A DNA stretch of 64,000 nucleotides from Byssothecium circinans (taxonomy: Eukaryota; Ascomycota; Dothideomycetes; Pleosporales; Massarinaceae): positions 440,757-504,756 of the forward strand of contig ML976996.1 of the NCBI GenBank assembly GCA_010015675.1, written 5' to 3'. Under the pieces are notes generated by a model. That model worked only from the letters and a program-made list of their open reading frames with translations. It was not told where the DNA came from and did no database searches. The number at the start of each line of letters is the position of its first letter. Position 1 is the stretch's first letter. The position numbers were made by a program, and so were the translations under genes. Below are positions 11,658 through 22,732 of this stretch, one piece after another.

Positions 11658-14272
11658 ATGACCTCCACTGATCGATGGGAGACACTAAAGCCTGTCATCG
11701 AACAGCTCTACCTGTACGAGAAGAGGAAGGTCTCTGATGTTGTGGTACTCATGAGGAACGATCATGGGTTTGATGCTGGGTGAGCGCGCTGTTTGCTGGC
11801 CTTGCAACCTCCGAATTTGAGCTGAACCTTGCAATTACAGGGAGAACCAGTACAAGTATCACTTCAAGAAATGGAAGTGGAAACGAAACATCCCTTCGCA
11901 AAAGAAAGCCAGCATCGCGACCCAGCTCGAAAGTCGAGCGCAGGCTGGAAAGATGACAGGTGCGATAACGTTTCAAGGTCGGCCAGTCGAGATGCACAAG
12001 ATACGGAGGCACCTGAAGAACTCAGTCCGAACGAAGGTGGAAAATATGACTCTGGATAACAGTATCGCTACTGGGCCGGTGTTTACGTTTGCGAATGGCA
12101 TGTATGTGAGCTTGGATGCGTACTCAGTGTGCTTGAGCTGACTCTACCTACAGCTTCCTGAAATGGAACCTACCGTATGCTGCACTGCGACATGTGCAAA
12201 TTCGACCTTTCGATCACACCTCTCCTCTCTTTTTTTCCGCCCCTACCCCCGGAAGTGATATTGTAGTTGTCACGCCTCCCACTTCAGCCGACACACTTCA
12301 AGATGCTCCGTCACCGAAAACAACGACGCTCGTCAATCGGAAAATGGCGATAGACCGCGCTCATCTGTTTGCTCAAGGGCAGCACGATACTTTGCTCCAA
12401 TCTATGAACAAGAAAGATCGAGTGTAAGTGCATTCTCCCGGGACATTTTACTTCAGCTTATTTTCTCGAAGTGTCATGGCCGATTGGCTTTATCAGTATT
12501 GGTTCTTCTCGTTCAAGACCGCCAAAAATTGGGGGAAGGGTCCGCGCGCGTGGACAGCTGGGGACTTGCAATTCGAACGATTTTCCGATACGTCTCGGCG
12601 TAGTCTTCCCGGAACTCCTGGAGATTCGGCGCAGCCGGCCGGACAATCGAGAAGACCTATGTCCACCCCAACAGATCTCTGTCGTTGGCTCATACATGTA
12701 CCTGGTACTGGCGGAGACATCCAATGGATAGATGAAGCACCCCTCGACCATGCTCCGGCAGCACAAGATCCACAAGACGAGTCCACATGGATACCATGGT
12801 CGGCGAACCAGATGGAGCCTCCGTTACACACGCGTCTTCGAGATGCCCTCGAACATAACGACTTCAGTCCGATGAACACAGAGGAATTACCCATTGCTTT
12901 ACCCCATATCGCCAAAGCCGCTGAGAGATCTCCGAAAGAGCTTCTTTTAGAATCGCTCGGATTCAGTATCATCAGTCGAAACGTGGCTCAGGTTGAAGAC
13001 ACGCTCAGCAAAATGAAGGAAGAGGGCGTCGATCGCAGTTCTATCTACCCACTGCATTTAGCAGCTACTTACCTGGACGGTGACCAGGCTTGTTGCGAAG
13101 TCGTCCGGATCATCCTTCGTGAATTCAATGCCCGGGATATCTATATAAATGATTACGGACACACTGTGCTCGATAATCTGATGATTACGATCTTGAAATC
13201 GCACACATCGGTGGATCCTGCTATGGTGAGCTCTTCGTGGAAAGATACAGTGCGTTTTCCCGGAGAAGAGATGGACATATGCGGCCGATGGGATGCTGAT
13301 AGCCCTTGTGTACGACAAAATCTCGCCAGTGGGAATACTTCTCTCCCATTCTCGTGGAAGCACAAGTTTTGTCACACTTCCATTCATGCCATCTGGCATT
13401 GTGTAATCCTGTTACATGACCACATGACAAGAGCGGTTGTGGAAGGAGAGAGCGGGCTATTTGGAAGGCATTGCTTTCATTGTGGAACCAAACTGCAGCT
13501 TACGCCTCTTCACACTCTGGTTATCACAGCTTATTACTTGGCAACCCAGGGCTGTGAAGAGGAGGACCTGTTTGGCATGCTTGCAATCCTGTTGTGCTTC
13601 ATCACCTGTGGTTTTGACGTTCAAAGGGCGGCGAATGTTTCCATTAGCGCGTTGTTCCAGGATTTGGACTGGGAGTCGATCTGCGACCACAGTGAGATGA
13701 CTCCGGCCGAGCTCGCGGAAACTATCACGCAGACCAACTTTTCCCAGTCAATGAACTCCAAAGCTCAGAGGGGGTGGTCTGTATTCTGTGGTATCCTTCG
13801 TTTATGTCAGAACAACTCCATACTCGACGAAGACTTGATGCGAGATGGCACAGATGAGGAGGAGGATGATGAGGACTTTACCGCCGTTGACCCACCTGAT
13901 GTGGACCATCAGGATTTAAACTACGGGGACCATATTGAAAGGAAAAATACCAATCTTCTTCGTCGGAGAAAAGATGTTGGAACCCTATGGGCCGCAGTTC
14001 AAGCCGAGATATTGACATACCGTCGGCTAGAAAAGGGTGACAGCTGGACTTCCAATTACTTTAGTATGGAAGATCTCCACAGCCAGCTCAGCCTTGGAGT
14101 GCCTCTTCACACTGGGTTCAGCGAGGAAGGTCTCCTTCAGACGCACTGTGTCTGCGGGGGTTTTAACAGCTATCCATTCCCAACCCTATTGGATGCGACG
14201 ACAGAGTACGTTGCAAACCTTGATGTATGGCAAAGGGCGACTTATGCGGCTTTTGACCTATCTGATTACTGA
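11658..14272 (+). CDS. Clr5-domain protein with ankyrin-like middle
   Basis: Nuclear or cytosolic protein of about 817 residues starting with a Clr5 domain (DRWETLKPVIEQLYLYEKRKV...HGFDAGENQYKYHFKKWKWKRNI), found in fission yeast Clr5 and many filamentous fungal proteins. Exons 11658-11779, 11841-12101, 12154-12423 and 12472-14272. The last intron is uncertain: 12424-12471 (48 bp) and 12424-12456 (33 bp) both keep the frame. The middle has one ankyrin-like stretch (YPLHLAATYLDGD...) and the phrase DYGHTVLDNLMITILKSHTS, which recurs in Clr5-ankyrin proteins of plant-associated fungi. A strongly acidic run (DEEEDDEDF) lies near the C-terminus. The ATG has a strong context (gcccaccATGa). Function is unknown; silencing-related roles are only inferred from the domain name. 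Confidence 0.82.
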
Positions 14273-14729
14273 TGATATACTCCATGTGGGAGTCGTTTTG
14301 ATGGAATACAATGGAGTGGCATTATTTCCTGCGTCAGTATTGTTTCCAACTTTCCAACTGCTAAACAAAGCGAGCTCTTATTATGACTACGTACCGTTCA
14401 AATCCTTCCTGTACGGAATAAAATATCATAAATGTATCTCTCAAAATAATGAAAAGCCCTGACTATAATGCGAAATGCGAGTAATGCAATGTGTATTCAT
14501 AGCGAGGTACAAAACAAAACGGCTTCTCAAAGCCTCCAGCAAATTTCAAGATTTCGCAACACTCATCACAATTAACCACCTGTCCACTTCCTCGCCCCAA
14601 CCAAACCCAATCATTTAACTACAGCACCCGTATCTCCAATATCTCTTCTACCCCTACTCCTTCACACACCCATTCTCCACAACCAGCGCCTCCCTCCCAA
14701 TCCACCCCATCCCCTCCCACCACTACCGC
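14273..14729. other. Intergenic, pyrimidine-rich
   Basis: 3' flanks of two convergent genes. The plus strand is C/T-rich from about 14560, continuing into the terminal exon of the methyltransferase. No further feature seen. Confidence 0.5.
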
Positions 14730-15889
14730 CTACCCCAACTTCCTCCCCGTCCCCACAATCCCCTCAAACTCCAACACAAACCCCTCCTCCCCAGTACCCT
14801 CCGCAATCTCCTCCTCAACAATCTTCTTCAACTCACCCACAACCTCCCTAACCAACTCCCCCCTCTTACTCTCCTCCCAGAACGACCCAATGAGAAGCAT
14901 AGGCATACTCTACGCACGAACCGCACGTCAGCCCGCACCCGCAAACCCTCCAAACCGCTTAAAACCCCCACCGCACCATCAATGAAGTAAGAAAGAGAAG
15001 AGAAAAAAAAGGAAGACATACGATGGTATCACAAAACTGTGCCGGACTCCCACAATCCACCCTAACCTTGCTCGTCACAACCCGCACATCCTGCACCCCG
15101 GCATCTTGCATCTCCTTTTCCACAAACCCGGGGGAATGCCAGTCACGTCCTCCATGCATAACGCGGCGGAGTTCTTCAAAGGATGGCATGGAAGGCGGTG
15201 AGGGCATGCGAGCGACTGCGCGCTGCACGAAAGGGTACCAGGGGAGGTACGCCCAGGAGGAAATAGCGATGGCGCCGCCGGGGCGCACGAGCGCGAGGCA
15301 AGAAGTAAGCGTTGTGGGGGGCAGGGCGAAGATTGCGAAGTTGATGAAGAGGTGGGTGTAGGTGGATGGGGGGAGGGTCAGGGTCAGAGACTGGGATATG
15401 TTGGTAAGAATGTTACGTCCCGTGTTCGTCGTGATACTCTCCCCGTGTTTGCTGGAATATGCGATGGCTGAGGAGATGGACGCATGTGGTGTAGGAGGGA
15501 GGGAAAAGAGAGAAAGGGAGAAAGAAAAAAAAAAAACATACTCTTCTATCAACAACCTCAGTCCTTACACCCACCCACCCTTCCCTCTCCGCCCTCCCCT
15601 TTAAAAACTTTAACATCGACTCACTACCATCTCCACACAGAACCTTCACATCATCCCACCTACTCTTCGGCACCGCGTCGTACAACGCCGCAGTCACAAC
15701 GCCCGTGCCGCACGCAAGGTCCAAAACATGCGCTTTATTCCCTGCCTCGATGAATTGAGCAAGTTTGGTGTTTTGGATCATGGTTCCGGCGTAGGGCGCT
15801 GTTGCGCGTTCAGCGAGGGCGTATTTGGTCGCTGTGTCGTCGTCTTGCCATAGGTTGGTGGCGTCGAGGATGGCTTGGGGAGTAGTCAT
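14730..15889 (-). CDS. Class I SAM-dependent methyltransferase
   Basis: Cytosolic S-adenosylmethionine-dependent methyltransferase of 298 residues, substrate unknown. Minus-strand exons 15542-15889, 15022-15390 and 14730-14909, with introns of 151 and 112 bp. Motif I (VLDLACGTG) is at residues 55-63, and an acidic motif II-like segment is at VLCGDGSESML. The exon 1/2 join reads EVVDRRSLTLTLPPSTYTHLF, which matches the usual order of this family before the INFAIFALPP strand, and this decided the acceptor at 15391-15392. A second acceptor at 15468 would lengthen the protein but breaks that pattern. The start MTTPQAILDATNLW is preferred. An in-frame upstream ATG at 16015 would add a 42-residue basic, proline-rich leader of uncertain reality. 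Confidence 0.82.
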
Positions 15890-16512
15890 AATGGTATTGG
15901 GGTGGGGAGTGTGGTTTGGTGGAGGGTGTGGGGGTAGTGGGCGATGGGTTAATTGGGGGAGGAGGAGCGTTGGAAAGGGTTTGAAGGGAAGGAGTAGTGG
16001 TCTCATCAGTTTCACATGGTGCTTTTGATGTCCGCTTTATACTTTCAGTGGCACAGCGTGTGGTACATGGACTCTAGCCATTTCAACGGCACACCAGCCA
16101 AACCAACAGACTACGCCGCGAAATGTACCCGGGTATGGTATGTTTGAACGTGAGTCGGCCAATGAGGGCTCGTGGGATGCGGGACGGAGACTTTAGATGA
16201 TGTGAGCTGTGTTCTGGTGGAGATGAAAAGTCTCCAGAGAATTGAGGATTCAAATGTCCAGTGACGCGAGCTCGAATAACCATGGCACCTACTTATTGGC
16301 TACGCAAAATGTCAAAAAAAAAAAAAAAAATAAAAATAAAAAAAACCTGGGCAAGTAATAAAGGATAGAAAAGCGAAGTTTTAAAATTAAGACTGTGAAA
16401 TTGTGAGATTGTCGCTAGATGTTCCCGTTAAAAAGGAAAGTTCCAAGATGGGTATCACCCCCGCAAATGCTGTATGTATCCCAGAACGCCATCGCTATGC
16501 TTTGAATATCTT
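15890..16512. other. Intergenic with an A-rich homopolymer tract
   Basis: Holds the promoter of the methyltransferase (minus) and the 3' flank of RPC34. A long A-rich tract (about 16313-16345, almost pure A) is present. No gene seen. Confidence 0.5.
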
Positions 16513-17604
16513 CTATTCGAACATCTCCGACTCCGTCCCAAGCCATTCGCCAAAGTAAACGCAAGTCTTAGCTGAGATCTCTCCATCGTCGGCGCAGAGG
16601 TCGAATACAGGGCAGGTGCCGCACGGCGCGTCGACAAAGCCGTTGTAGACCTTTGTGTCTGACATACTCAGCGCTGTCCGATAGTTGATCGCCGACACCT
16701 TCTCCAGTCGCCCCTCGAGCACCATCATCTCCATCAGCTGTTCCATGTCTTCGTCGCGCGCCACTCTGCCTTTTAGAACTTCTGTGCTGTTGAGCCACGC
16801 GGCTATGGTAGAAGCAGTCGGATAGTGAGGGTTGCTCTTGTGTACGAGGCGCGCAGTATTTCCATGGACAGAGGGTTTGTATGGTCGAACGGGGGGCGCT
16901 TCCTCGATGTCTCGGATGCCCTGCACCTGAGCCTTTTTCCGCGCGATTGCTGCATTCCTGTCTGTCGTGTCGTAGTTGTTCCAATTGCCTGGCACCCGGA
17001 TACATGTCTCGATCTCCACCTTCTTCGCTACAATCTGGGTGATCTCCTCGATCATGCCCATGTCGAAGTCGCCGTTGGACTGCCACAATCCGCCTGCAAT
17101 TTCTTCTGACGGCGTCAAAGTCTTGAGCAGGTACATCTTGCGGTTCGGATGCTTGACGCTCATGACCGACTGGACCAGGTCTTTGGACTCGAGCGCCTTG
17201 AGACATTTCGTGAGCACGGCCTGTGTGAAATTTGTCTTCGCGCGCAGGGCCTTGCTCCAGACACCCTCGGCCTGGGCGGCGTCGATATGTGAGAAGATCA
17301 TGCTCTCGTCGGGGCTCAGTGTGCGCAGCTTTTCGGCTTCGCGGCGCGGGCGGATCTTCCAGCAGGGCTCGCCGTCGAATGTCATCATCTTCATCAGCTG
17401 CGCGCGGCATAGCTGGTTGACTATCATGAGAAGCTCCTGTATGTTGCCTGCAATCTGCATGGCGGACAGATCGCGCTGGAAGAAAATCGTGCCCGCATCG
17501 CGCGCGGCGCACTGTTCGTAGAGTTCATCGCTGCGGTTCGGAGCATCGGTCATGGGGGCGTCCTCAGTTTTTAGAGCCGGTGCTGTCGACGCGGAAGCCA
17601 TCAT
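16513..17604 (-). CDS. RPC34: DNA-directed RNA polymerase III subunit RPC6 (RPC34)
   Basis: Subunit of the RPC82-RPC34-RPC31 subcomplex of RNA polymerase III, needed for promoter opening and contact with TFIIIB at tRNA and 5S genes. One exon, 363 residues. Tandem winged-helix domains are visible: the first from about residue 25 to 90 (YEQCAARDAGTIFFQRDLSAMQIAGNIQELLMIVNQL), the second around KALRAKTNFTQAVLTKCLKALESKDLV, followed by the hallmark VKHPNRKMYLL. The third winged helix and a C-terminal cysteine cluster follow (PCGTCPVFDLCADDGEISAKTC), matching the iron-sulphur-binding end of eukaryotic RPC6. Two adjacent ATGs (17604 and 17601) are possible starts. It is an intact, expected housekeeping gene. 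Confidence 0.95.
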   Translation of the reverse strand: MMASASTAPALKTEDAPMTDAPNRSDELYEQCAARDAGTIFFQRDLSAMQIAGNIQELLMIVNQLCRAQLMKMMTFDGEPCWKIRPRREAEKLRTLSPDESMIFSHIDAAQAEGVWSKALRAKTNFTQAVLTKCLKALESKDLVQSVMSVKHPNRKMYLLKTLTPSEEIAGGLWQSNGDFDMGMIEEITQIVAKKVEIETCIRVPGNWNNYDTTDRNAAIARKKAQVQGIRDIEEAPPVRPYKPSVHGNTARLVHKSNPHYPTASTIAAWLNSTEVLKGRVARDEDMEQLMEMMVLEGRLEKVSAINYRTALSMSDTKVYNGFVDAPCGTCPVFDLCADDGEISAKTCVYFGEWLGTESEMFE

Positions 17605-18210
17605 GTGATGTGGTGTGGTGAATGAGGCGGTGCTATCGATCGATCATGGGTGGGGAGCACTTTCCTCGTGCGAATTGAAATTGTTGGTGGTGACTTCCGT
17701 ACCTGAGCAGCGCCTGCAGAATTTCGGGTGGGGAACGCCAAGAGCGGGATGACATAATTTACGCTGACATAATCAATGGTGACGTTACTCATAATAACCT
17801 TTTCCCGCTTCACTCCAGATCAAATGACACTCATCGACACCCATTCTGACTCAAGGCGGTCCAAAAATGAACCGGATAGCGGATTGCATCTTTCACGCCT
17901 TACATGCGCTCGTTTCTCCATAATACGATGCTGCAGGGCGTTGGGTTGAAGACAATGGACAGTCATGTCAAACACCAAAGTCTGAAGAAGAAGAGAAGAG
18001 GATAGAATGAAAGCAAGAGAGCCATATCCCAATCGACCGGACCGCATCGATATAGCTACGCCCTGGGGAAAGGTCAATCCCTTGATCATCCGGGAAGGCG
18101 GCTCCCTGCAGAAGAGGGCCGTCGCGAGCATCGAATAGAACTACCAGTAGCACGTTTTCCAGATGCCAACGCGAGCGCCCCAAGCATCAATTCGCTGGTT
18201 GCGAAAAATC
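17605..18210. other. Intergenic upstream of RPC34
   Basis: Promoter side of RPC34. A 103-codon minus-strand frame (17820-18131) has no recognisable domain and no clear splice partners; I do not call it. Possible further relics of the MFS pseudogene upstream of 18211 are too weak to mark. Confidence 0.4.
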
Positions 18211-18975
18211 CCTCAACGGCCTCGCCGCTTCCGGCTAGCTATTTCCCCACTTTATCCTCGGAGAGCTTGCGCCCAATACCCCTAGAGGTCCCTGAACGCC
18301 TTTGTGCTATCCAGATGTCGACATCTATCCCCTTTGCTGTGGTTGGCCCGCCCGTTGCACGAGCTTTCTATGGGAATACGGCTCTGCAATAGTGATGTTA
18401 CATTCGAGGCAACATTGTTATCTCCCTTGCTGTCCTTGGACACTTTCCCCTCTCTCATTTCCCGCCGGCATACGTATTGGCAATAATTATAGAAAAATGC
18501 TTCACACCAGCGGCAAGTTAAAGCTCAAGCAGCTCAAGTCCCTTGACTGCATGTGGATCTTCCTTTCTAGCTCCGGATTTGCGGTCTTCCTCATTGGCAT
18601 GAACTGAGCTTACCTATGGGACCCTGCAGATATGGTACTAGCAACAGGCTTTATCAGCGGTATTCTAACTATCATCTCTGCAATTGCTACGTCAATCTAT
18701 TCGTCCATCTGACGACAGAATCCTCAAAGCATATCCCGCAATACGTTACTCCCGCCGCGCCCGAGCCGTTCTCCCCGAATCTTCCCTCACAGCCCTCTTT
18801 GCAGGTATCACGGCTGACAACTTCTCAATTAATCTGGATATCAGGCACGAGATTAAGATTGTGCTCTGCGACATGGTGAAGCATGCATGCTTCCATTTGG
18901 CGTCTTGTTGCTTACCGCGGCGTATTGAGTCTGGATATAGGAGATCTTTTTCACAGATGTGGTGGCGAGGAAGTT
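18211..18975 (+). pseudogene. Relic of a TRI12-type MFS transporter
   Basis: Pieces of a major-facilitator protein of the TRI12/fungal siderophore-like group appear in order but in changing frames with stops between them. At 18211 the reading begins with LNGLAASG and continues toward ILGEL in a second frame. Near 18314 a frame gives STSIPFAVVGPPVARAFY and then a stop. At 18497-18606 LKQLKSLDCMWIFL...FLIGMN matches the central loop and next helix. At 18629-18708 VLATGFISGILTIISAIATS is a further helix. Near 18771-18821 LPESSLTALFAGITADN matches the loop before the next helix. The N-terminal third and the C-terminus are missing. In intact relatives the product exports small molecules across the plasma membrane; this copy cannot make a protein. 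Confidence 0.65.
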
Positions 18976-20366
18976 ACACATAGTGAGAGTGGGGAAAAGA
19001 GGGATGAGGCGGTTAGGAAGGACATGATTGACGGGCCTTGATGAGCCCGTATATTAGGAACGGTCAAAAATAGTAGACTTTAGTGTGCTGTATGGCGCGT
19101 AAGAGTCTAGCAGAGACAGAGACCGCGCGAACGTACTGGTGATCCGCACAAATCGTTCTAATCCACGCTCAACCTTTCGAGGGCAACCATGTCACTGAGA
19201 ATGTTTTAGCGCTGAGCCTGAGGCTCCGCGACATTTGTTTCCCGACATGTATCGGGTGCGGTGAGAGTGTGAGGCGTTGGATGTTTGGAGCGGGCTTGGC
19301 GGTGTAGATCTCTCTGTTCGAGAAGTCCGAAAATAGAGAGAATGCGGGATGAGATTCTGCTGATTCTGAAAGATCTATATTGACATGGTGGGTGGTTGTG
19401 AAGAGGCAGTAGGGTGAGTTGGAGTTTGGCGTTGAAATTGAAGCAGGCAGAAGCTGATCGCTTAGGCCTATGATTGTGCGTGATGATATCGTGCCAAAGA
19501 AAGGTTCAGGAGAGTGTAATTTTCCTGGTTCTTTTTCAAACACAGCTCTTCTTCATGCCATTCTGGCAGTCTCGCCTTTCATCGATATCACGCCCGTGCT
19601 TTCCTCTTCTGCATCGTCGCGAGGCCATGGTGGGTGGCAATTAACAGCGGTAGATCAACACAACGATCATGGACAAAAATACCACCTTCATCTACCTGCG
19701 AGAAATATATATTAAAAAGCGAGCATGAAGCTTGAACAACCCCCCAGTTTGGCCGATGAGCATTCACGCCCGCTTCCTAATATAGCTAACTCAAGCAACC
19801 CTCGCTTATCGATAACGCCCAATCTCCGCCGATCATCCCCAACCATCTCACACCCAACGAAACGCCAACCCTCACTACTGAAACAAGCCATGATAGAAAG
19901 CTACAACACCAACGTCTGAGTCGCCTCCTCGCACAGCATCAAAGCTCTTGTCCTGTCTTGGCATAAGGGTCACGGAAGCGGAATCCCTCACCTTTGCAGC
20001 CCTTTTTGCGCCTGGATGCAAGCCTGGCGGAGGGTGCGAAGCATGCGAAGCAATGCTACGCGCTGCTTCAACAGGCTCTATAAAGTGCCTAGACACCTTG
20101 GCGGGTTGGCGTTTGGCTTCGAGGGTGATATGGGGGACGTTTTGTGGGGGGCTTGGGAGGAGGTGGCGGTTTCTTAAAGGTCGCAGAGGAAGTATGTGTG
20201 TACTTGTAGTTGGGTTTCGGAAAAGTTGAACATTTGACTCGTTGCATTCCGCTCATTCCTTTGACCTGCGTTCGTCTCTTCTCAGCTTCTGTTCGTCGTT
20301 CCTTAGGCTGGTCCATTACTTTCTCACTTGCTTTCTGGATCGATTGCAGTCTTGTGCTCAGCCAAC
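18976..20366. other. Intergenic, no supportable gene
   Basis: About 1.4 kb with only short, unrelated frames (for example 19169-19543 minus, 19948-20229 plus). The last 300 bases carry pyrimidine-rich stretches typical of the leader of the gene at 20367. Confidence 0.45.
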
Positions 20367-21566
20367 ATGGCCCAAGTCATGTCCCCTCACGCCTACCCTT
20401 CGATCCATGAAGATGAGTCCTCCACAATCGACGTGTCCCATCTCTCGGGCATGACGCTCTCAAACTTCAAATCCACAGCCAAAGAACCGCAGCCGCAAAT
20501 CCATCTCATCGATGCCTCACCCTCAGTCTCCCTCACAAAGAGTTCCCGTTCCATGAGATCTTCAGCATCCGTCCTGGCGAACTCGAAGCGTTCGTCCATG
20601 GCTTCCGTATCCACCAGCAAGTCGCAACTCAGGCACACAAACCACCTCTTGATCGGCATGCTGCAGAACATCCAGTCCGAGCTCGAAACTCACAGGACGA
20701 TCATGTTGGATATCCAGCACCGGGTTTCGCACCTTGAGAGCGAGAGTGAAGTTGGGAGGGATGAGGACAGGCATCTTTCTACTCTGCATGTACTGGAGGG
20801 GAGCAAAAATGCGTCACAGAGGAACAGCATGCGTGTTCCACAGGAAGGTCTTTCATGGGTACGTACACTCCATCCATGCAAACGTCCGCGAGATACACTT
20901 TTACTAACTCAACATACAGTGGCAAGCCTGTCAAGCCTTCGCCCGCAACTCCGAGCCCCCCATCAGCGCAGCAGAATTCCTCCGCACCCCCAAACGCGTC
21001 TCAGGCTTCGAATTCGACTTCTTCCGCCCCCAGTCCGAAAAGCCCAACACACCACCCTCCACGCCTCCCCAAATCGACGACCTCCCTCCCCTCACCCCCA
21101 CTTCCGAGGATGGCGAGAACAGCGACCTCGACACACCAACACGCCACGACATCTTCGTCGGCGAAGACATGTATACTTCCACACCGAGAATGTCGCCCAC
21201 ACAACCGGACGTCGACGACGAGATCAAAGGCCAAGAAGTCGAGGTGAACAAGAAGCACATGCCCATGCCGCCCATCCTCATGCCTCCCCCAGCGGGGAAG
21301 AACATTGCCAGTGAGGCGGGCGAGGACCCCGTGCCGGTAACCTTTGAAGAGCCGCAGACCGTGAGAAATTCGCAGAGGTATTACAAGGGGGTTCGGAGCT
21401 TGAGTACCTATAAGGCTTTGTTGAAGAATAAGTCTACTGAGAAAGGTAAGTCTTTGCTTTCGAGTCCACGGTTTTGATAACCTCGATGCTGACAGTGGAA
21501 CTAGAACATGCAGTCCTTATTCACTTCCATAGGAGAGCGGATCTGGCACAGCTCCAGGACGAGTAG
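20367..21566 (+). CDS. Unrecognised protein with a short coiled coil
   Basis: I do not recognise this protein. It is spliced from 20367-20858, 20920-21445 and 21496-21566 (introns of 61 and 50 bp) into 362 residues. The first third is Ser-rich, then a helical stretch predicted to coil (LLIGMLQNIQSELETHRTIML...). After the first intron comes a striking WQACQAFARNSEPPISAAEFLRTPKRVSGFEFDFFRPQ block that looks conserved. A Pro/Thr-rich disordered region follows, and the tail reads VELEHAVLIHFHRRADLAQLQDE. No signal peptide or membrane helix is visible. The regular splice signals, phase-consistent joins and strong codon bias toward C/G ends support a real gene. Confidence 0.72.
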
Positions 21567-22732
21567 ACGATTCGACTGACTTGATCGCTTTGTTTTCGTC
21601 CTTTTTTTCTTTTGTTCAGTTTGGGTTCTGTTCTGCTGGCTGGCTTGTTGCGGATATTCTTACATATGCGTGCTCCACGCTCGATTTTCCTTTGTCACCG
21701 TATAAAGGCGCGAAAAGGCCAGGGGAAAGAACGCGAAAAGATGGGAAGATGGATGTGAATTACGCTCGTTTACGATTTCCTATACCACTCAAGCCGTGAG
21801 CTATATTTTTTCTCAGTGTACTGTACAATACCAAATGGACGGCGCAGGAAGGTCAAGGAAGAGGCGTTCAATTTTAAATTTCACAACTGCATGTTCCTAA
21901 ACCTGTTCTTCGCTTCACTCTTTCATCTAAACCTGCCGTTCTTTCGCGGACATCGTCGCGTTACCCGGCTCTCCAAATCCATCTCTCCACTAAGTACTGA
22001 CAAACTCAAAAACCGTAAATCCACGTACAGGAAAAGCGCCATAATAACCAGAGCTATCAACACGGCGTGACTTTCCACGTGGCTTTCAATCACACGTAGT
22101 TTGCCTGCTTGGACTTCTACCAGACGTGCGAGTGCGGTGTGCGAAGGGGTACTGTCGAATGATAGTGTTGGATCGTTGCTACTTAGGTGTTGGGTACGTG
22201 GGAATTGGTTGGATGATATGGTAAGTGTTGATGGTGCGGGGGATGTGGCACCTTCGTCGGCGTAGGAGGTTGAGGTTGCAGGTGCGAACGGTGTGGATGG
22301 TCGGGGAGGGGTATTGGTTGGTTCTCTGGGGGGAGGGGGGATGTGGCTCTAGTGGTGGAATGAAAAATCTTGTGTACAGTGAGCAGGACGTAAGTAGTGG
22401 GACTTCACCCAAGGTCAAGTCCGTTCTTGAAAGAGGTATCTTATATACAGAGGTTGCCCAGATAGAAGCACTGCGAGCAAACTCACACGTGCGTGTGATT
22501 TCGAACAACCAAACTATTGTACGTACGTTCTCGCTTGGCCGAAGCATTGTCAGGCGTCAACCACAATCCCGCAAAGGATGGATATGTAATCACTGAATTT
22601 CGATCTCGCGGTTTCAATATGCAATCCCAAAGAATCGCATTCTCCACCACCACTTAATCTAAAATCTCCAAAACCTCTTCACCAAAATGAAAAACCTCTT
22701 CATCAACAAGGTCCTCTCATTTCACCCCCAAC
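21567..22732. other. Intergenic between convergent genes
   Basis: 3' regions of the 20.4-kb gene and the Zn2Cys6 gene. Short frames only; a G-rich strand at about 22225-22345 is low-complexity. No feature called. Confidence 0.45.

Noticed and set aside
15468..15541. Alternative acceptor for the methyltransferase second exon
   Set aside because: It would be out of phase with the first exon and would insert about 26 residues into a conserved motif; the acceptor at 15391-15392 fits phase and family.
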